Source: Deltaproteobacteria bacterium
Lineage (GTDB): Bacteria > Myxococcota_A > UBA9160 > UBA6930
Length of the DNA: 64,000 nucleotides
Assembly: GCA_016875395.1 (NCBI GenBank)
Contig: VGRF01000021.1
Location: 1-64,000, forward strand
Direction: 5' to 3'
The notes under the pieces were generated by a model. It was given only the letters and a program-made list of their open reading frames with translations, did no database searches and was not told the origin of the DNA. Both the position numbers and the translations under genes were made by a program. Below are positions 38,010 to 45,775 of this stretch, piece by piece. The first letter of the stretch is position 1, and every line of letters starts with the position of its first letter.

Positions 38010-38891
38010 GTGCACGAGCTCCCGTTCCGCCGCGAAGAAACCCCTCGTTCCGTCCGAACGCTCTCGCTTCCCGAGCCGCGCAGCTGCGATGCCTTCGTAG
38101 GCAGCGCCCTCGCGACGCGCCGGCTGCGCGAGCAGCTTGCGAGCGCCGCAGCGCTGAGCTGCCCCGTGCTGATCGCGGGCGAGCCCGGCTCCGGCCGCAC
38201 GCGCGCCGCGCTCTGGCTGCACGCGCAGCGCACGCCGCACGCGTCCTTCGTCGCGCTGCACGGGCTGCCGCCTCGCGCAGGCTCGCTGCTCGGCGGCGCC
38301 ACGCTGTTCGTGCCCGAGCTCGACAGCGCGGCGCTCGTGGTGCAGCAAGAGTGGCGCGGCTGGCTCGAGCACGTGCCCGACGGCGTGCGCGTGCTCGCGA
38401 GCGCGCGCAGCGCGGCGCCGATCGCGAACGCCGACGGCGCACTGTTCGCGGAGCTGCGCCGCTTCGCGCTCGTGGTGCCGCCGCTGCGCGAGCGCGCCGA
38501 AGACTTTGCGGCGCTCGCCCACGACATCGCGCGCGAAGTCGCGCGTGATCGCCGGCGCGAGGCGCTGACGCTCACTGCGGGTGCGGTCGCCACGCTGCGC
38601 CGCGCGCCGTGGCTCGCCAGCGCAGCGGATCTGCGCCGCGCGCTCGAGTGCGTCGCGGGCTACGTGCCGAACGGGCAGCCCGTCACGCGCTCGCGCGCCG
38701 CCGCCGCGCTCGCTGAAGTACGCCCGAACGTGGCGGCGCTGCGCGAAGCCGAGCAGGCGCGCGAACGCGACGAGCTGCTCGCCGCGCTGAGTAGCGCTCG
38801 CGGCAACCTCGCCCGCGCGGCCGCGTTGTTAGGGCGAAGCCGCGCCGCGGTGTATCGCCTGCTCGAGAAGCACGGCGTGGCGCTGCGCTGA
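38010..38891 (+). CDS. Degenerate NtrC-type AAA+ regulator with Fis-like HTH
   Basis: A protein of 293 residues. An AAA+ core has a Walker A (IAGEPGSGRT), a Walker-B-like LFVPELDSAA and the sigma-54-activator order PPLRERAEDFAALAHDIA. A C-terminal Fis-type HTH follows (ARGNLARAAALLGRSRAAVYRLLEKHGV). The GAFTGA loop that contacts sigma-54 and most of its surrounding segment are missing, and the Walker B lacks the usual DE. It may bind DNA without activating sigma-54 polymerase. GTG 38010 follows GGAGG. Confidence 0.8.
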   Translation: MHELPFRREETPRSVRTLSLPEPRSCDAFVGSALATRRLREQLASAAALSCPVLIAGEPGSGRTRAALWLHAQRTPHASFVALHGLPPRAGSLLGGATLFVPELDSAALVVQQEWRGWLEHVPDGVRVLASARSAAPIANADGALFAELRRFALVVPPLRERAEDFAALAHDIAREVARDRRREALTLTAGAVATLRRAPWLASAADLRRALECVAGYVPNGQPVTRSRAAAALAEVRPNVAALREAEQARERDELLAALSSARGNLARAAALLGRSRAAVYRLLEKHGVALR

Positions 38892-38957
38892 GCGCGCGAG
38901 GCGAGAGCGGAGTCCGGCGGAGCCCGCGATACGCTGCGCGCACAGAGGAGGAGCGCC

Positions 38958-39296
38958 GTGGCGGGCGACGACTGGAAGGCGTTCGAGCTCGAACGAGAGA
39001 TCGAGAACCAGCAGGCGACGGGACGCCCGTATCGCGAGTTCCTGCGCGTGCCTGCGCTCTCGTGCGGCATCTACACGCTGCCCACCGGCGCGAAGGATCT
39101 GCAGTCGCCACACGACGAGGACGAGGTCTACCTCGTGGTGCGCGGCAAGGGCCGCATGCGCTTGGGCGGCGAAGAGCGCAAGGTCGGCCCCGGCTCGCTG
39201 CTCTACGTGCGCGCGACTTCGCAGCACTCGTTCTTCGAGATCGAGGAGGAGATCACGCTGCTCGTGTTCTTCGCCTCGGGCGGCCCTGCTCACTGA
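38958..39296 (+). CDS. Cupin-domain protein
   Basis: A small single-domain cupin of 112 residues. Metal-site motifs are SPHDEDEVYLVVRGKGRM (HxE-like ligands) and SLLYVRATSQHSFFE with the second His. GGAGGAG before GTG 38958 fixes the start. It is followed after nine bases by a methyltransferase gene, which suggests a short operon. The substrate is unknown. Confidence 0.85.
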   Translation: MAGDDWKAFELEREIENQQATGRPYREFLRVPALSCGIYTLPTGAKDLQSPHDEDEVYLVVRGKGRMRLGGEERKVGPGSLLYVRATSQHSFFEIEEEITLLVFFASGGPAH

Positions 39297-39305
39297 CGAT
39301 TCGCG

Positions 39306-39971
39306 ATGGAGCGCGTTCCCGAGCCGGAGCTGATGGACGACGCCGCGCAGGCGCTCGCCTATGCGCGCGCGGACTTCGCCGCGCCGCACGACCGCTTCGT
39401 CGCGCTGCTGTGCCAGCGCACGCACGCGGCCGAGCTGCGCGGGCGTGCGCTCGATCTCGGCTGCGGGCCAGGCGACATCACGTTCCGCGTGGGGGCGGCG
39501 CTGCCGCAGCTCGCGATCGACGGCGTGGACGGAGCCGAGGCAATGCTCGCGCTCGCACGCGAAGGCGCCGCGAGGCGCGGCCTCGCGGCGCGCGTTCGCT
39601 TCGCGCGCGCGTACCTGCCCGACGACGCGCCGCCCGCGCGCGACTACGCGCTCGTCTACTCGAGCTCGCTGCTGCACCACCTGCGCGAGCCCGCGGCGCT
39701 GTGGGAGAGCTCGAAGCGCTTCGGCGCACGCGGCGCGCGCGTGTTCGTAGGCGACTTGTTACGGCCCACGAGCGAAGCGGAAGCGCGCGCGCTCGTTGCG
39801 CGCGAAGCGAGCCACGAGCCCGACGTGCTGCAGCGCGACTTCTACGCCTCGCTGTGCGCCGCCTACCGCGAACCTGAAGTCCGCGCGCAGCTTGCCGCTG
39901 CCGGCCTCGGTCACTTCGCGCTGGAGGTGGTGTCGGACCGGCACTGGATCGCGTGGGGTGAGCTGCCGTGA
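39306..39971 (+). CDS. Class I SAM-dependent methyltransferase
   Basis: A protein of 221 residues with motif I ALDLGCGPGDITFRVG, the acidic residue at VDGAEAML, and a post-motif LVYSSSLLHHLREP; C-terminal strands complete the Rossmann fold. The target is unknown. A TTGTTACG copy encodes Leu-Leu-Arg in the catalytic half. The gene ends directly before a two-way terminator. Confidence 0.87.
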   Translation: MERVPEPELMDDAAQALAYARADFAAPHDRFVALLCQRTHAAELRGRALDLGCGPGDITFRVGAALPQLAIDGVDGAEAMLALAREGAARRGLAARVRFARAYLPDDAPPARDYALVYSSSLLHHLREPAALWESSKRFGARGARVFVGDLLRPTSEAEARALVAREASHEPDVLQRDFYASLCAAYREPEVRAQLAAAGLGHFALEVVSDRHWIAWGELP

Positions 39972-39978
39972 AATGGCG

Positions 39979-40018
39979 GAATCGTCCCTTTCGGGGTCAG
40001 ACCCGAGAGGGGCGATTC
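39979..40018. terminator. Bidirectional terminator between convergent genes
   Basis: A 17-base stem GAATCGTCCCTTTCGGG / CCCGAGAGGGGCGATTC (39979-39995 and 40002-40018) pairs with only two G-T positions, around a six-base loop. It fills the gap between the methyltransferase and Nudix genes and directly abuts the Nudix stop codon at 40019. Confidence 0.75.
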
Positions 40019-40513
40019 TCAGTGGAGCTCGATCGCCCAATCGAGCAGCTCGTCGCCGTCGAAGAGAAAGCGCCCTGCGAACGCGCGGCCGGCGAGGAGG
40101 TGCGGGAGCCAGAGCGCGTCGTCCTCCCACATCTCGGCGTACGGGATCGCGTCGAGTCGCGCCCAGAACGGGTCGGCCTCGGGCGTCGCCGCGGGCGTGC
40201 CCTCGAGGCCGCTCGCGCGGAAGACGTGCACGTCGGTCGCATAGCCTTCCGCGAACTGAAAGCGCGCGCGGCCGGCAGCTTCGAGGCCGAGCGGCGCGGC
40301 GCGCACCTCCTCGCGCACTTCGCGCGCCGCCCCGGCGAGGGGTGTTTCGCCGGCGTCGATCTTGCCGCCTGGGCCGTTCACCTTGCCCGCGCCGAGGCCG
40401 CGCTTCTTGCGGATCAGCAGCACCTCTCCGCCGCGCACGACGAACACGAGCGTGCACGGCACGCCGGTCCAGCGAGCCCAATCGATGTCTGCGAGTGTGC
40501 GCGGCGCGGTCAC
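40019..40513 (-). CDS. Nudix hydrolase (8-oxo-dGTP diphosphatase-like)
   Basis: A protein of 164 residues. The Nudix box GKIDAGETPLAGAAREVREEV (GX5EX7REVXEE) is intact, preceded by LIRKKRGLGAGKVNGPGG, which is typical of MTH1-like enzymes that cleanse oxidised nucleotides. GTG 40513 is used, with a G-rich stretch upstream. It is convergent with the methyltransferase gene. Confidence 0.9.
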   Translation of the reverse strand: MTAPRTLADIDWARWTGVPCTLVFVVRGGEVLLIRKKRGLGAGKVNGPGGKIDAGETPLAGAAREVREEVRAAPLGLEAAGRARFQFAEGYATDVHVFRASGLEGTPAATPEADPFWARLDAIPYAEMWEDDALWLPHLLAGRAFAGRFLFDGDELLDWAIELH

Positions 40514-40603
40514 CCCCGCATCGTCCCCTGCGCCTTCGCCGTGGGTCAACTGCGCTCCGCGAACAGCCGAGAACTTCGGGTCGCGCGAGGTTATCCCCAC
40601 CAC

Positions 40604-41395
40604 ATGCCGTTCACGCTGTCGCACGCCGCTGCTGCCGTCCCGCTGAAGCGCGCGCTGCCGTGGACCGTGCTCTCCGCGCTCGTGATCGGCAGCATGACGC
40701 CCGACTTCCCCTACTTCGTCGGCGGCGGCGATCTGCGCTGGCACACGCACACCTTCCTCAGTGTTCTCACCTTCAGCCTGCCAGTCGGCAGCGCGATCTA
40801 CTTCGCGTTCCGGCGCTGGCTGCGCGCGGCGTGGATCGATCTCCTGCCGGCCGCCTTCGCCGCGCGCATTCCGCGCCGCGGCACGCAGGCGTCACTCGCC
40901 GCGATCTGTGCTTCGGTCGCGCTCGGTGCGTTCACCCACGTGGCGTGGGACTCGTTCACACATGAGCACCAAGCGGGCGTGAACCTCGTGGCGCCGCTGA
41001 ACCTCGTGCTGTTCGAGCTGCTCGGCTTCCCCGTGCGCGGCTTCAACTTGCTTCAGCACGTGAGCACCGCCGTCGGTGCGCTGCTGCTCGCGTGGTGGCT
41101 GCGCGGCTGGCTGGCGCGTACCCCGCGCGGCGAGCTGCCGCCGACTTGGATGCGTGCGGCGACCGTGCGCCGCCTCGCGCCGCTCGTCGCGTTCGGCGGG
41201 ATCGGCCCGCTCGCGACGATCGCGGCGGCGATCGTCGCTCCGCCGAGCGCGCGGCTGGTCGACATCCGCGCGTTCATCGGCGCCGCCGTCGTCGTTGCGA
41301 TGAGCGCTGCGCTCGCGCTGCTCGCCGCCTACACGGTGTGGTGGTGGAACGCGCCGAGTCCGCGGTCAGGAGTTCGCAATGCAGTCGCCGAGTGA
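40604..41395 (+). CDS. DUF4184-family membrane protein
   Basis: A protein of 263 residues with the family start MPFTLSHAAAAVPLKR, then GSMTPDFPYF and a helix-loop HVAWDSFTHE. About six membrane helices follow. Conserved His/Asp residues suggest a metal-dependent hydrolase-like membrane domain, as in DUF457-type relatives, but function is unknown. The 3' end overlaps the next gene by 17 bases. Confidence 0.87.
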   Translation: MPFTLSHAAAAVPLKRALPWTVLSALVIGSMTPDFPYFVGGGDLRWHTHTFLSVLTFSLPVGSAIYFAFRRWLRAAWIDLLPAAFAARIPRRGTQASLAAICASVALGAFTHVAWDSFTHEHQAGVNLVAPLNLVLFELLGFPVRGFNLLQHVSTAVGALLLAWWLRGWLARTPRGELPPTWMRAATVRRLAPLVAFGGIGPLATIAAAIVAPPSARLVDIRAFIGAAVVVAMSAALALLAAYTVWWWNAPSPRSGVRNAVAE

Positions 41396-41831
41396 CGTGT
41401 TCGTCTCGAAGCGCGACGGCTGGCTCGTCGCGGTGATCTGGATCGCGAGCGCGGTCGGGCTCGCGGCGCTGCTCCCCGCGCTGTGGGTCTCGCAGCGAGA
41501 GCCGCTCGGCTTCTGGGTCGTGCTCGCGACGATCCTCGCGCTCGGCCTCGGGCCGTGGGTGCTCTACAGCACGCGCTACGCGATCGAAGCGAGCGAGCTG
41601 CGGATCGTCAGCGGCCCGTTCCGCTGGCGCGTTCCGTTCGCCGAGATTCGGAGCGTCGAGCCCAGCACGAACCCGCTCTCGAGCCCCGCCTGCTCACTCG
41701 ACCGGCTCCTCATCCAGTATGGGAAGCGGCGCATCATGATCTCGCCCCTCGACCGGGCGGGCTTCCTGCGCGCCCTCGCCGCCCGCTGCCCCCAGCTCCG
41801 GACCGACGGCGAGTGCCTGCGCCCGGCCTGA
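41379..41831 (+). CDS. PH-domain membrane protein (YyaB/DUF1200-like)
   Basis: A protein of 150 residues. Two membrane helices (about 15-35 and 43-61) precede a bacterial pleckstrin-homology-like domain: YAIEASELRIVSGPFRWRVPFAEIRSVEPSTNPLSSP and DRLLIQYGKRRIMISPLDRAGFLRAL. AGGAG before ATG 41379 sits inside the end of the previous gene, which indicates coupling. Confidence 0.85.
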   Translation: MQSPSDVFVSKRDGWLVAVIWIASAVGLAALLPALWVSQREPLGFWVVLATILALGLGPWVLYSTRYAIEASELRIVSGPFRWRVPFAEIRSVEPSTNPLSSPACSLDRLLIQYGKRRIMISPLDRAGFLRALAARCPQLRTDGECLRPA

Positions 41832-41934
41832 CCTGCAACTTTGCGGCAACGTGACGGCGCGCACAGGGCAGGAGCCGCCGTTGAATAGGCTCCGCCCTCC
41901 GGCGCGTCTCTACGCGCAGCAGGAGGTCGCGACC

Positions 41935-43161
41935 ATGCGCGGCTCGGTTCGCAAGCTGGCTCTCAGTGCTCTTCTGATTGGCGCCACCGGCGCGCTCTCG
42001 GCGTGCGTCGTCACGGGCGACTCGTACGGCCAGGGCGGCGGCTACTACGACGACGATTACGACTACCCGCCGCGCTCGCCGCGCCACGGCTACCGGCACT
42101 CCTACAACAGCGGCGTCACGCTGATCTTCGACTCGGGCCTCGGCCTCTACAGCGTGTTCGGGCATCCCGACTACTACTTCTACGACGGGTACTTCTACCG
42201 CTGGCACTCGGGCTACTGGAATCGCTCGCGCTACTGGAACCGGCGCTGGGAGCGCTGCGACTCGCGCTACTGGCCGCGGCCCGTGTACTACGTGAATAAC
42301 AACTACTACGTGCACGGCCGGCGCCCGCGCTACGACTGGGACAACGACCGACGCGATCATCGCGACCACCGCGATCGCGACCGGCGGCGCGACGACCGCG
42401 ATTGGCGCGACCGAGATCGCGGCGACCACGATCGCCGCGACCGGGATCGAGACTGGCGGGATCGCGACGGGCACGACCGGCGCGACGGCCCGCACGGCAG
42501 CCCGACGCCCGGCGGCCCGCCGGGCGACCGCGATCCCCGCGGCGACCGCGGCGAACCCCGAGAGCGCGGCGAACGTGGCGGCCACAACGGCTGGGAGGGA
42601 CGCGAGCGCCCGCAGCAAGGTCCGCCGGATGAGAGCGGCGAGGGCCGCCGCGAGCGCGGTGAGCCCGACATGGGTCGCGGCCGCGAGCGCCAAGAAGAGC
42701 GGCGCGACGAGCCCCAGCGCGAGCCGCGCGAAGAGCGCCGCGAGCGCGGACGTGGCCGCGACCGCGGCGAGCACGTCGACGCGGCCCCGCCGGGCTGGGC
42801 CGGGCGCGTCGCCGACGATGGCGCCTTCGAGCGTGCGCGGCGTGAGCAACGGGCGCGCGAGGTCGAGTCGCGCCGTGAGGGTGGGCGCGACGAGGCGCAG
42901 ATCGCCGCGCAGCGCGAAGCCGCGCGCGAGATGCGCGCGCAGCAAGCACGCGCGCACGCGGAGCGCGCGGCGATCGAGCAAGCCGCGCGCAATGCGCGCC
43001 GCGACGAGCGACCGCGCGACGACGGCTTCGAGCGCGCGCGGCGCGAAGAGAGCGCGCGCCCCGAGCCCCAGCGCGAAGCGCGCAGCGACGACGGCGGCGG
43101 ACGCGAACGCGCGCGCGAAGAGCACGGCGGTGGCCGGCGCGGGCGCGGCTGGGAGCGCTAG
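41935..43161 (+). CDS. Extremely Arg/Asp/Glu-rich repetitive lipoprotein
   Basis: A protein of 408 residues with three zones. A lipoprotein signal ends LSACVV. Residues of about 25-125 are Tyr/Gly/Trp-rich (YYDDDYDYPP, GHPDYYFYDGYFYRWHSGYW, YYVNNNYYV). The remainder is dominated by Arg, Asp, Glu and Gly in short imperfect repeats such as [19 protein letters not shown], passing into an Ala/Arg/Glu segment likely to be a long single helix. AGGAGG precedes ATG 41935. The composition implies a disordered, highly charged envelope or surface protein; its function cannot be read. Confidence 0.8.
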   Translation: MRGSVRKLALSALLIGATGALSACVVTGDSYGQGGGYYDDDYDYPPRSPRHGYRHSYNSGVTLIFDSGLGLYSVFGHPDYYFYDGYFYRWHSGYWNRSRYWNRRWERCDSRYWPRPVYYVNNNYYVHGRRPRYDWDNDRRDHRDHRDRDRRRDDRDWRDRDRGDHDRRDRDRDWRDRDGHDRRDGPHGSPTPGGPPGDRDPRGDRGEPRERGERGGHNGWEGRERPQQGPPDESGEGRRERGEPDMGRGRERQEERRDEPQREPREERRERGRGRDRGEHVDAAPPGWAGRVADDGAFERARREQRAREVESRREGGRDEAQIAAQREAAREMRAQQARAHAERAAIEQAARNARRDERPRDDGFERARREESARPEPQREARSDDGGGRERAREEHGGGRRGRGWER

Positions 43162-43190
43162 CCTCTGGCAATAACAACTCGAGGCGGCGC

Positions 43191-43412
43191 GTGAAGATCG
43201 AGATCGAGTACTGCGTTCGTTGAAACTATCTCGGTGAGGCCACCAGGCTGGCGGCCGCGATCGAGCGCGAGACGGGGACGAAGCCCACGCTGATTCGGGG
43301 CGATGGCGGCGTCTTCGAAGTCACCGCGGACGGCGCGCTCTTGTTCTCGAAGAAGAAGGCGGGCCGCTTCCCCACGGAAGCCGAGGTGCTGAAGGCGCTG
43401 CGTCAGTCGTGA
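43191..43412 (+). CDS. selW: SelW-type (Rdx family) selenoprotein with in-frame UGA
   Basis: From GTG 43191 the frame reads MKIEIEYCVR, then TGA (43221-43223), then NYLGEATRLAAAIE and on to a TGA stop at 43410-43412, giving 73 residues. Read as selenocysteine, the TGA completes the CxxU redox motif (Cys8, Sec11) exactly where SelW proteins carry it. The rest is a textbook Rdx protein (LIRGDGGVFEVTADGALLFSKKKAGRFPTEAEVLKAL). GAGG precedes the start. A candidate SECIS hairpin follows the TGA. Relatives are thioredoxin-fold proteins implicated in thiol redox reactions. It overlaps the convergent haem-protein gene by ten bases. Confidence 0.93.
43236..43258 (+). promoter_or_regulatory. Candidate bacterial SECIS hairpin
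   Basis: Just after the UGA the mRNA can fold as GGCC-A-CC, loop AGGCU, GG-C-GGCC (43238-43256), extended by a G-C pair below a mismatch. The loop begins 21 bases after the UGA and carries G in its second position, both within the range described for bacterial SECIS elements that recruit SelB. The fold was made by eye. Confidence 0.55.
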
Positions 43413-43876
43413 TGCGCCTCGTGTTCCTCGCCGCCTCCATCGCCTGAGCTCGCGCCGAAGCTCTGGCTCCACGCGCGCAGCACGGCCTTGTCCGCGTCGC
43501 TGAGCTTCGCTTCGGGATGCAGCAGCAAGTACGGCGGCAGCGGCATCTCGCCGTCTTCCACCTCTTCCCACATCTCGCGCGCGTTCTCCGCCTGCTTCTT
43601 GGCGGAGCGCTCACCCCAGGTCGAGAGATTCAGGTGCTCGCGGCCCTCGAGCGTGTCGTACACGACGAGCCACGAGGCCGGCGCGACGTACGCGTACCAG
43701 GGCCACTTCGTCGCGTGCGAGTGGCAGTTCATGCACGCGCGGTCGAGCACGGCCTGCAGCTCGGGCGGCGCGGCGAGCGGCGCCGTCGCCGGCGGATTCG
43801 TGCGCGGGATCGGAATCAGCTGAATCGCGATGAGCGCGACCGCAGCGCCGACCAAGAGCTTGCGACCTCTCGTCAT
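43403..43876 (-). CDS. Haem-binding domain protein (cytochrome c-like CxxCH)
   Basis: A protein of 157 residues. An N-terminal signal anchor (LLVGAAVALIAIQLIPIP) is followed by the haem site CMNCHSH, WPWYAYVAPASWLV, then EGREHLNLSTWGE and MPLPPYLLLHPEAKLSDADKAVLRAW, matching the small periplasmic haem-binding domain family. The C-terminus is Gly/Glu/His-rich. It is convergent with the selenoprotein gene, sharing ten bases. Confidence 0.88.
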   Translation of the reverse strand: MTRGRKLLVGAAVALIAIQLIPIPRTNPPATAPLAAPPELQAVLDRACMNCHSHATKWPWYAYVAPASWLVVYDTLEGREHLNLSTWGERSAKKQAENAREMWEEVEDGEMPLPPYLLLHPEAKLSDADKAVLRAWSQSFGASSGDGGGEEHEAHHD

Positions 43877-44027
43877 GGGAGCCTCCGCGATGGTTGGCTT
43901 CGGCGAAAAGCTCCGTCACCTGCACACCCCAGCGCAAGAACCGCGACGCCACGATTTGCGCCCCAGCACCGGGGCAGCGCGCCACCGCCCGCGCCGTATG
44001 CTGCGCCTCGCGCCGATCGGAGACGTG

Positions 44028-44402
44028 ATGAAGGGCTTCCTGCTGCGCTGGGCGATCTCGGCCCTCGGTCTGTGGCTCGCCGACTTGTTATTGGACGGGC
44101 TGTCTTTCGACTCGCCCGGAACGCTCGCCGCTGCCGCGCTCTTGCTCGGCATCGTGAACGCGATCGTGCGACCCCTCGCGGTCGTGCTCACGTTCCCGTT
44201 CACACTCGTTTCGCTCGGCCTGTTCCTGCTCGTGATCAACGCCGCGATGCTCGGGCTCGTGGCGTGGCTCCTCGACGGATTCCACATCGCGAGCTTCTGG
44301 TCCGCACTCGGCGGCTGGGCGATCACGTCGCTCACGGGCTGGTTCGCAGCGGGCTTCGTCGGCGAGCGCGGCAGAGTCGAAGTGATCGTGGCGCGGCGGT
44401 AG
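44028..44402 (+). CDS. Phage-holin-family-4-type membrane protein (YvlD-like)
   Basis: A protein of 124 residues with four hydrophobic helices and the family pattern GIVNAIVRPLAVVLTFPFTLVSLGLFLLVINAAML. Despite the family name these are common chromosomal proteins and no phage genes are nearby. A CGGAGA site precedes ATG 44028. Function unknown. Confidence 0.85.
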   Translation: MKGFLLRWAISALGLWLADLLLDGLSFDSPGTLAAAALLLGIVNAIVRPLAVVLTFPFTLVSLGLFLLVINAAMLGLVAWLLDGFHIASFWSALGGWAITSLTGWFAAGFVGERGRVEVIVARR

Positions 44403-44411
44403 GGGACTCGA

Positions 44412-45149
44412 GTGCCCGCGCGCTTGCCCCTCGCCGCGCTCGACACGCTCTTCCTCGACGCCGGCAACACGCTGATCTCGATCGACTTCACGATCGTGGC
44501 GCACGAGTTCGCAGCACACGGCGTGCGCGCGGAGTCGAGCGAGATCGCGCGCGCTGAAGCCGCCGCGCGCCCCGCGCTCTCGCAGTGGCTCTCGGGCGGC
44601 GCGTCGCAGCAGGGCGCGGACACGCACTTCTCGTTTCTGCGGAACGTGCTCGATCACCTGCCCGCGGGCCGCGCGCTGCCGCCGCCCGAACGCGCGCGCA
44701 TCGCCGAGGCCGCGAGCGCGCGGATCTATCGCCCCGGCGCGTCGGATGAGCTCTGGAACGTGCCCCTGCCCGGCGTCGCGGACGCGCTCGCCGCGCTGCG
44801 CGCCGCAGGCCTGCGCCTCGTCGTGGTGAGCAACGCCGACGGCACCGTCGAGCGTGGGCTCACGCGCGCCGGCTTGCGCGGGCTGCTCGACGTCGTGATC
44901 GACTCGCACGTCGTCGGCTTCGAGAAGCCGGATCCGCGCATCTTCGCGCATGCGCTCGCCGGGTCCGGCGCGTCTCCTGACAACACGCTGCACGTCGGCG
45001 ATCTCTACGCCGCGGACGTCGTCGGCGCGCGCGCCGCCGGCGTGCACGCGCTGCTGCTCGATCCGCACGACGACTGGCCACCCGTCGACTGCGCGCGCCT
45101 GCCCGACGTGCCCGCGCTGGCGAGGGCGATCCTCGCTGCCCGCTCGTAA
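44412..45149 (+). CDS. HAD-superfamily hydrolase
   Basis: A protein of 245 residues. Motif I LFLDAGNTL (nucleophile Asp), motif II VVVSNADG, motif III Lys in GFEKPDPRIF and motif IV HVGDLYAADVVGA are all present, with a helical cap (about 25-105). It is probably a small-molecule phosphatase. The GTG at 44412 is nine bases after the holin-like stop. The TAA stop forms part of a CGTAACAA motif copy that also precedes the next gene's AAGGAG. Confidence 0.88.
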   Translation: MPARLPLAALDTLFLDAGNTLISIDFTIVAHEFAAHGVRAESSEIARAEAAARPALSQWLSGGASQQGADTHFSFLRNVLDHLPAGRALPPPERARIAEAASARIYRPGASDELWNVPLPGVADALAALRAAGLRLVVVSNADGTVERGLTRAGLRGLLDVVIDSHVVGFEKPDPRIFAHALAGSGASPDNTLHVGDLYAADVVGARAAGVHALLLDPHDDWPPVDCARLPDVPALARAILAARS

Positions 45150-45162
45150 CAAGGAGTCTGTC

Positions 45163-45465
45163 GTGGTCCTCGTGATCTTCCGCAACCGCCTGCGCGGCGA
45201 GAATCCGCCAGGCTACGAAACCGTGGCGAACCGCATGGTCGCGCTCGCGCAGCAGCAGCCCGGGTTCCGCGCGATCAAGACCTTCACCGCGGACGATGGC
45301 GAGCGCGTGACGATCTCCGAGTTCGATTCGATCGAGGCGGTGAACGCGTGGCGCGCCAACGTCGAGCACCTCGAAGCGCAGCGCCGCGGGCGCAGCGAGT
45401 TCTACGCGGAGTACTTGCTGCAGACGTGTGAGCTGCTGCGCGAGAAGAAGTTCAGCGCGAGGTAG
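45163..45465 (+). CDS. Antibiotic-biosynthesis-monooxygenase (ABM) domain protein
   Basis: A ferredoxin-like-fold protein of 100 residues (VLVIFRNRLRGENPPGYETVANRMVALAQQQPGF ... TISEFDSIEAVNAWR). AAGGAG at 45150-45155 fixes GTG 45163. Relatives are cofactor-free monooxygenases or haem-degrading proteins; the substrate is unknown. It is tail to tail with the next gene, with no spare base. Confidence 0.83.
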   Translation: MVLVIFRNRLRGENPPGYETVANRMVALAQQQPGFRAIKTFTADDGERVTISEFDSIEAVNAWRANVEHLEAQRRGRSEFYAEYLLQTCELLREKKFSAR

Positions 45466-45699
45466 TCAAGCCGCGCGCTCGAGCTCGCGAGGACGCGCCA
45501 GCGCGATGACTTCGCCGCGCGGGAGCGGCGCGCGCTGCGGCGTCGGATCGGGCGTCAGCTCGGGCTCGCCGGGCGGCGCCACGTTGCGCTCGCGCCAAAG
45601 CGTGAGCACGCGCTCGCGCGAGCGCCACATCCAGCGCGCCATGCGCGCACCGAGGAACATGAACACGAGCTCCCCGCCGTAGAGGATCATGAGCGGCAT
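45466..45699 (-). CDS. Small single-pass membrane protein
   Basis: A protein of 77 residues with one N-terminal helix (MPLMILYGGELVFMFLGARM), a basic stretch and a Pro-rich tail (PGEPELTPDPTPQRAPLP). GGAGGAG precedes the ATG. Function unknown; it is divergent from the LLM oxidoreductase gene. Confidence 0.65.
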   Translation of the reverse strand: MPLMILYGGELVFMFLGARMARWMWRSRERVLTLWRERNVAPPGEPELTPDPTPQRAPLPRGEVIALARPRELERAA

Positions 45700-45775
45700 C
45701 TCGTCTCCTCCGCCTCGCGGCGCGCCGCGGAATCGAGTAGCAACGGTCTACTCATATCACCGCCGGAGGCCACCC

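Noticed and set aside
42360-43140. Tandem repeat zone as a CRISPR or satellite
   Set aside because: The repetition follows codons of an Arg/Asp-rich protein in one frame with no fixed unit or spacers.
44028-44402. Holin-family name as evidence of a prophage
   Set aside because: The YvlD-like family is chromosomal and widespread; no capsid, tail, terminase or integrase genes are nearby.
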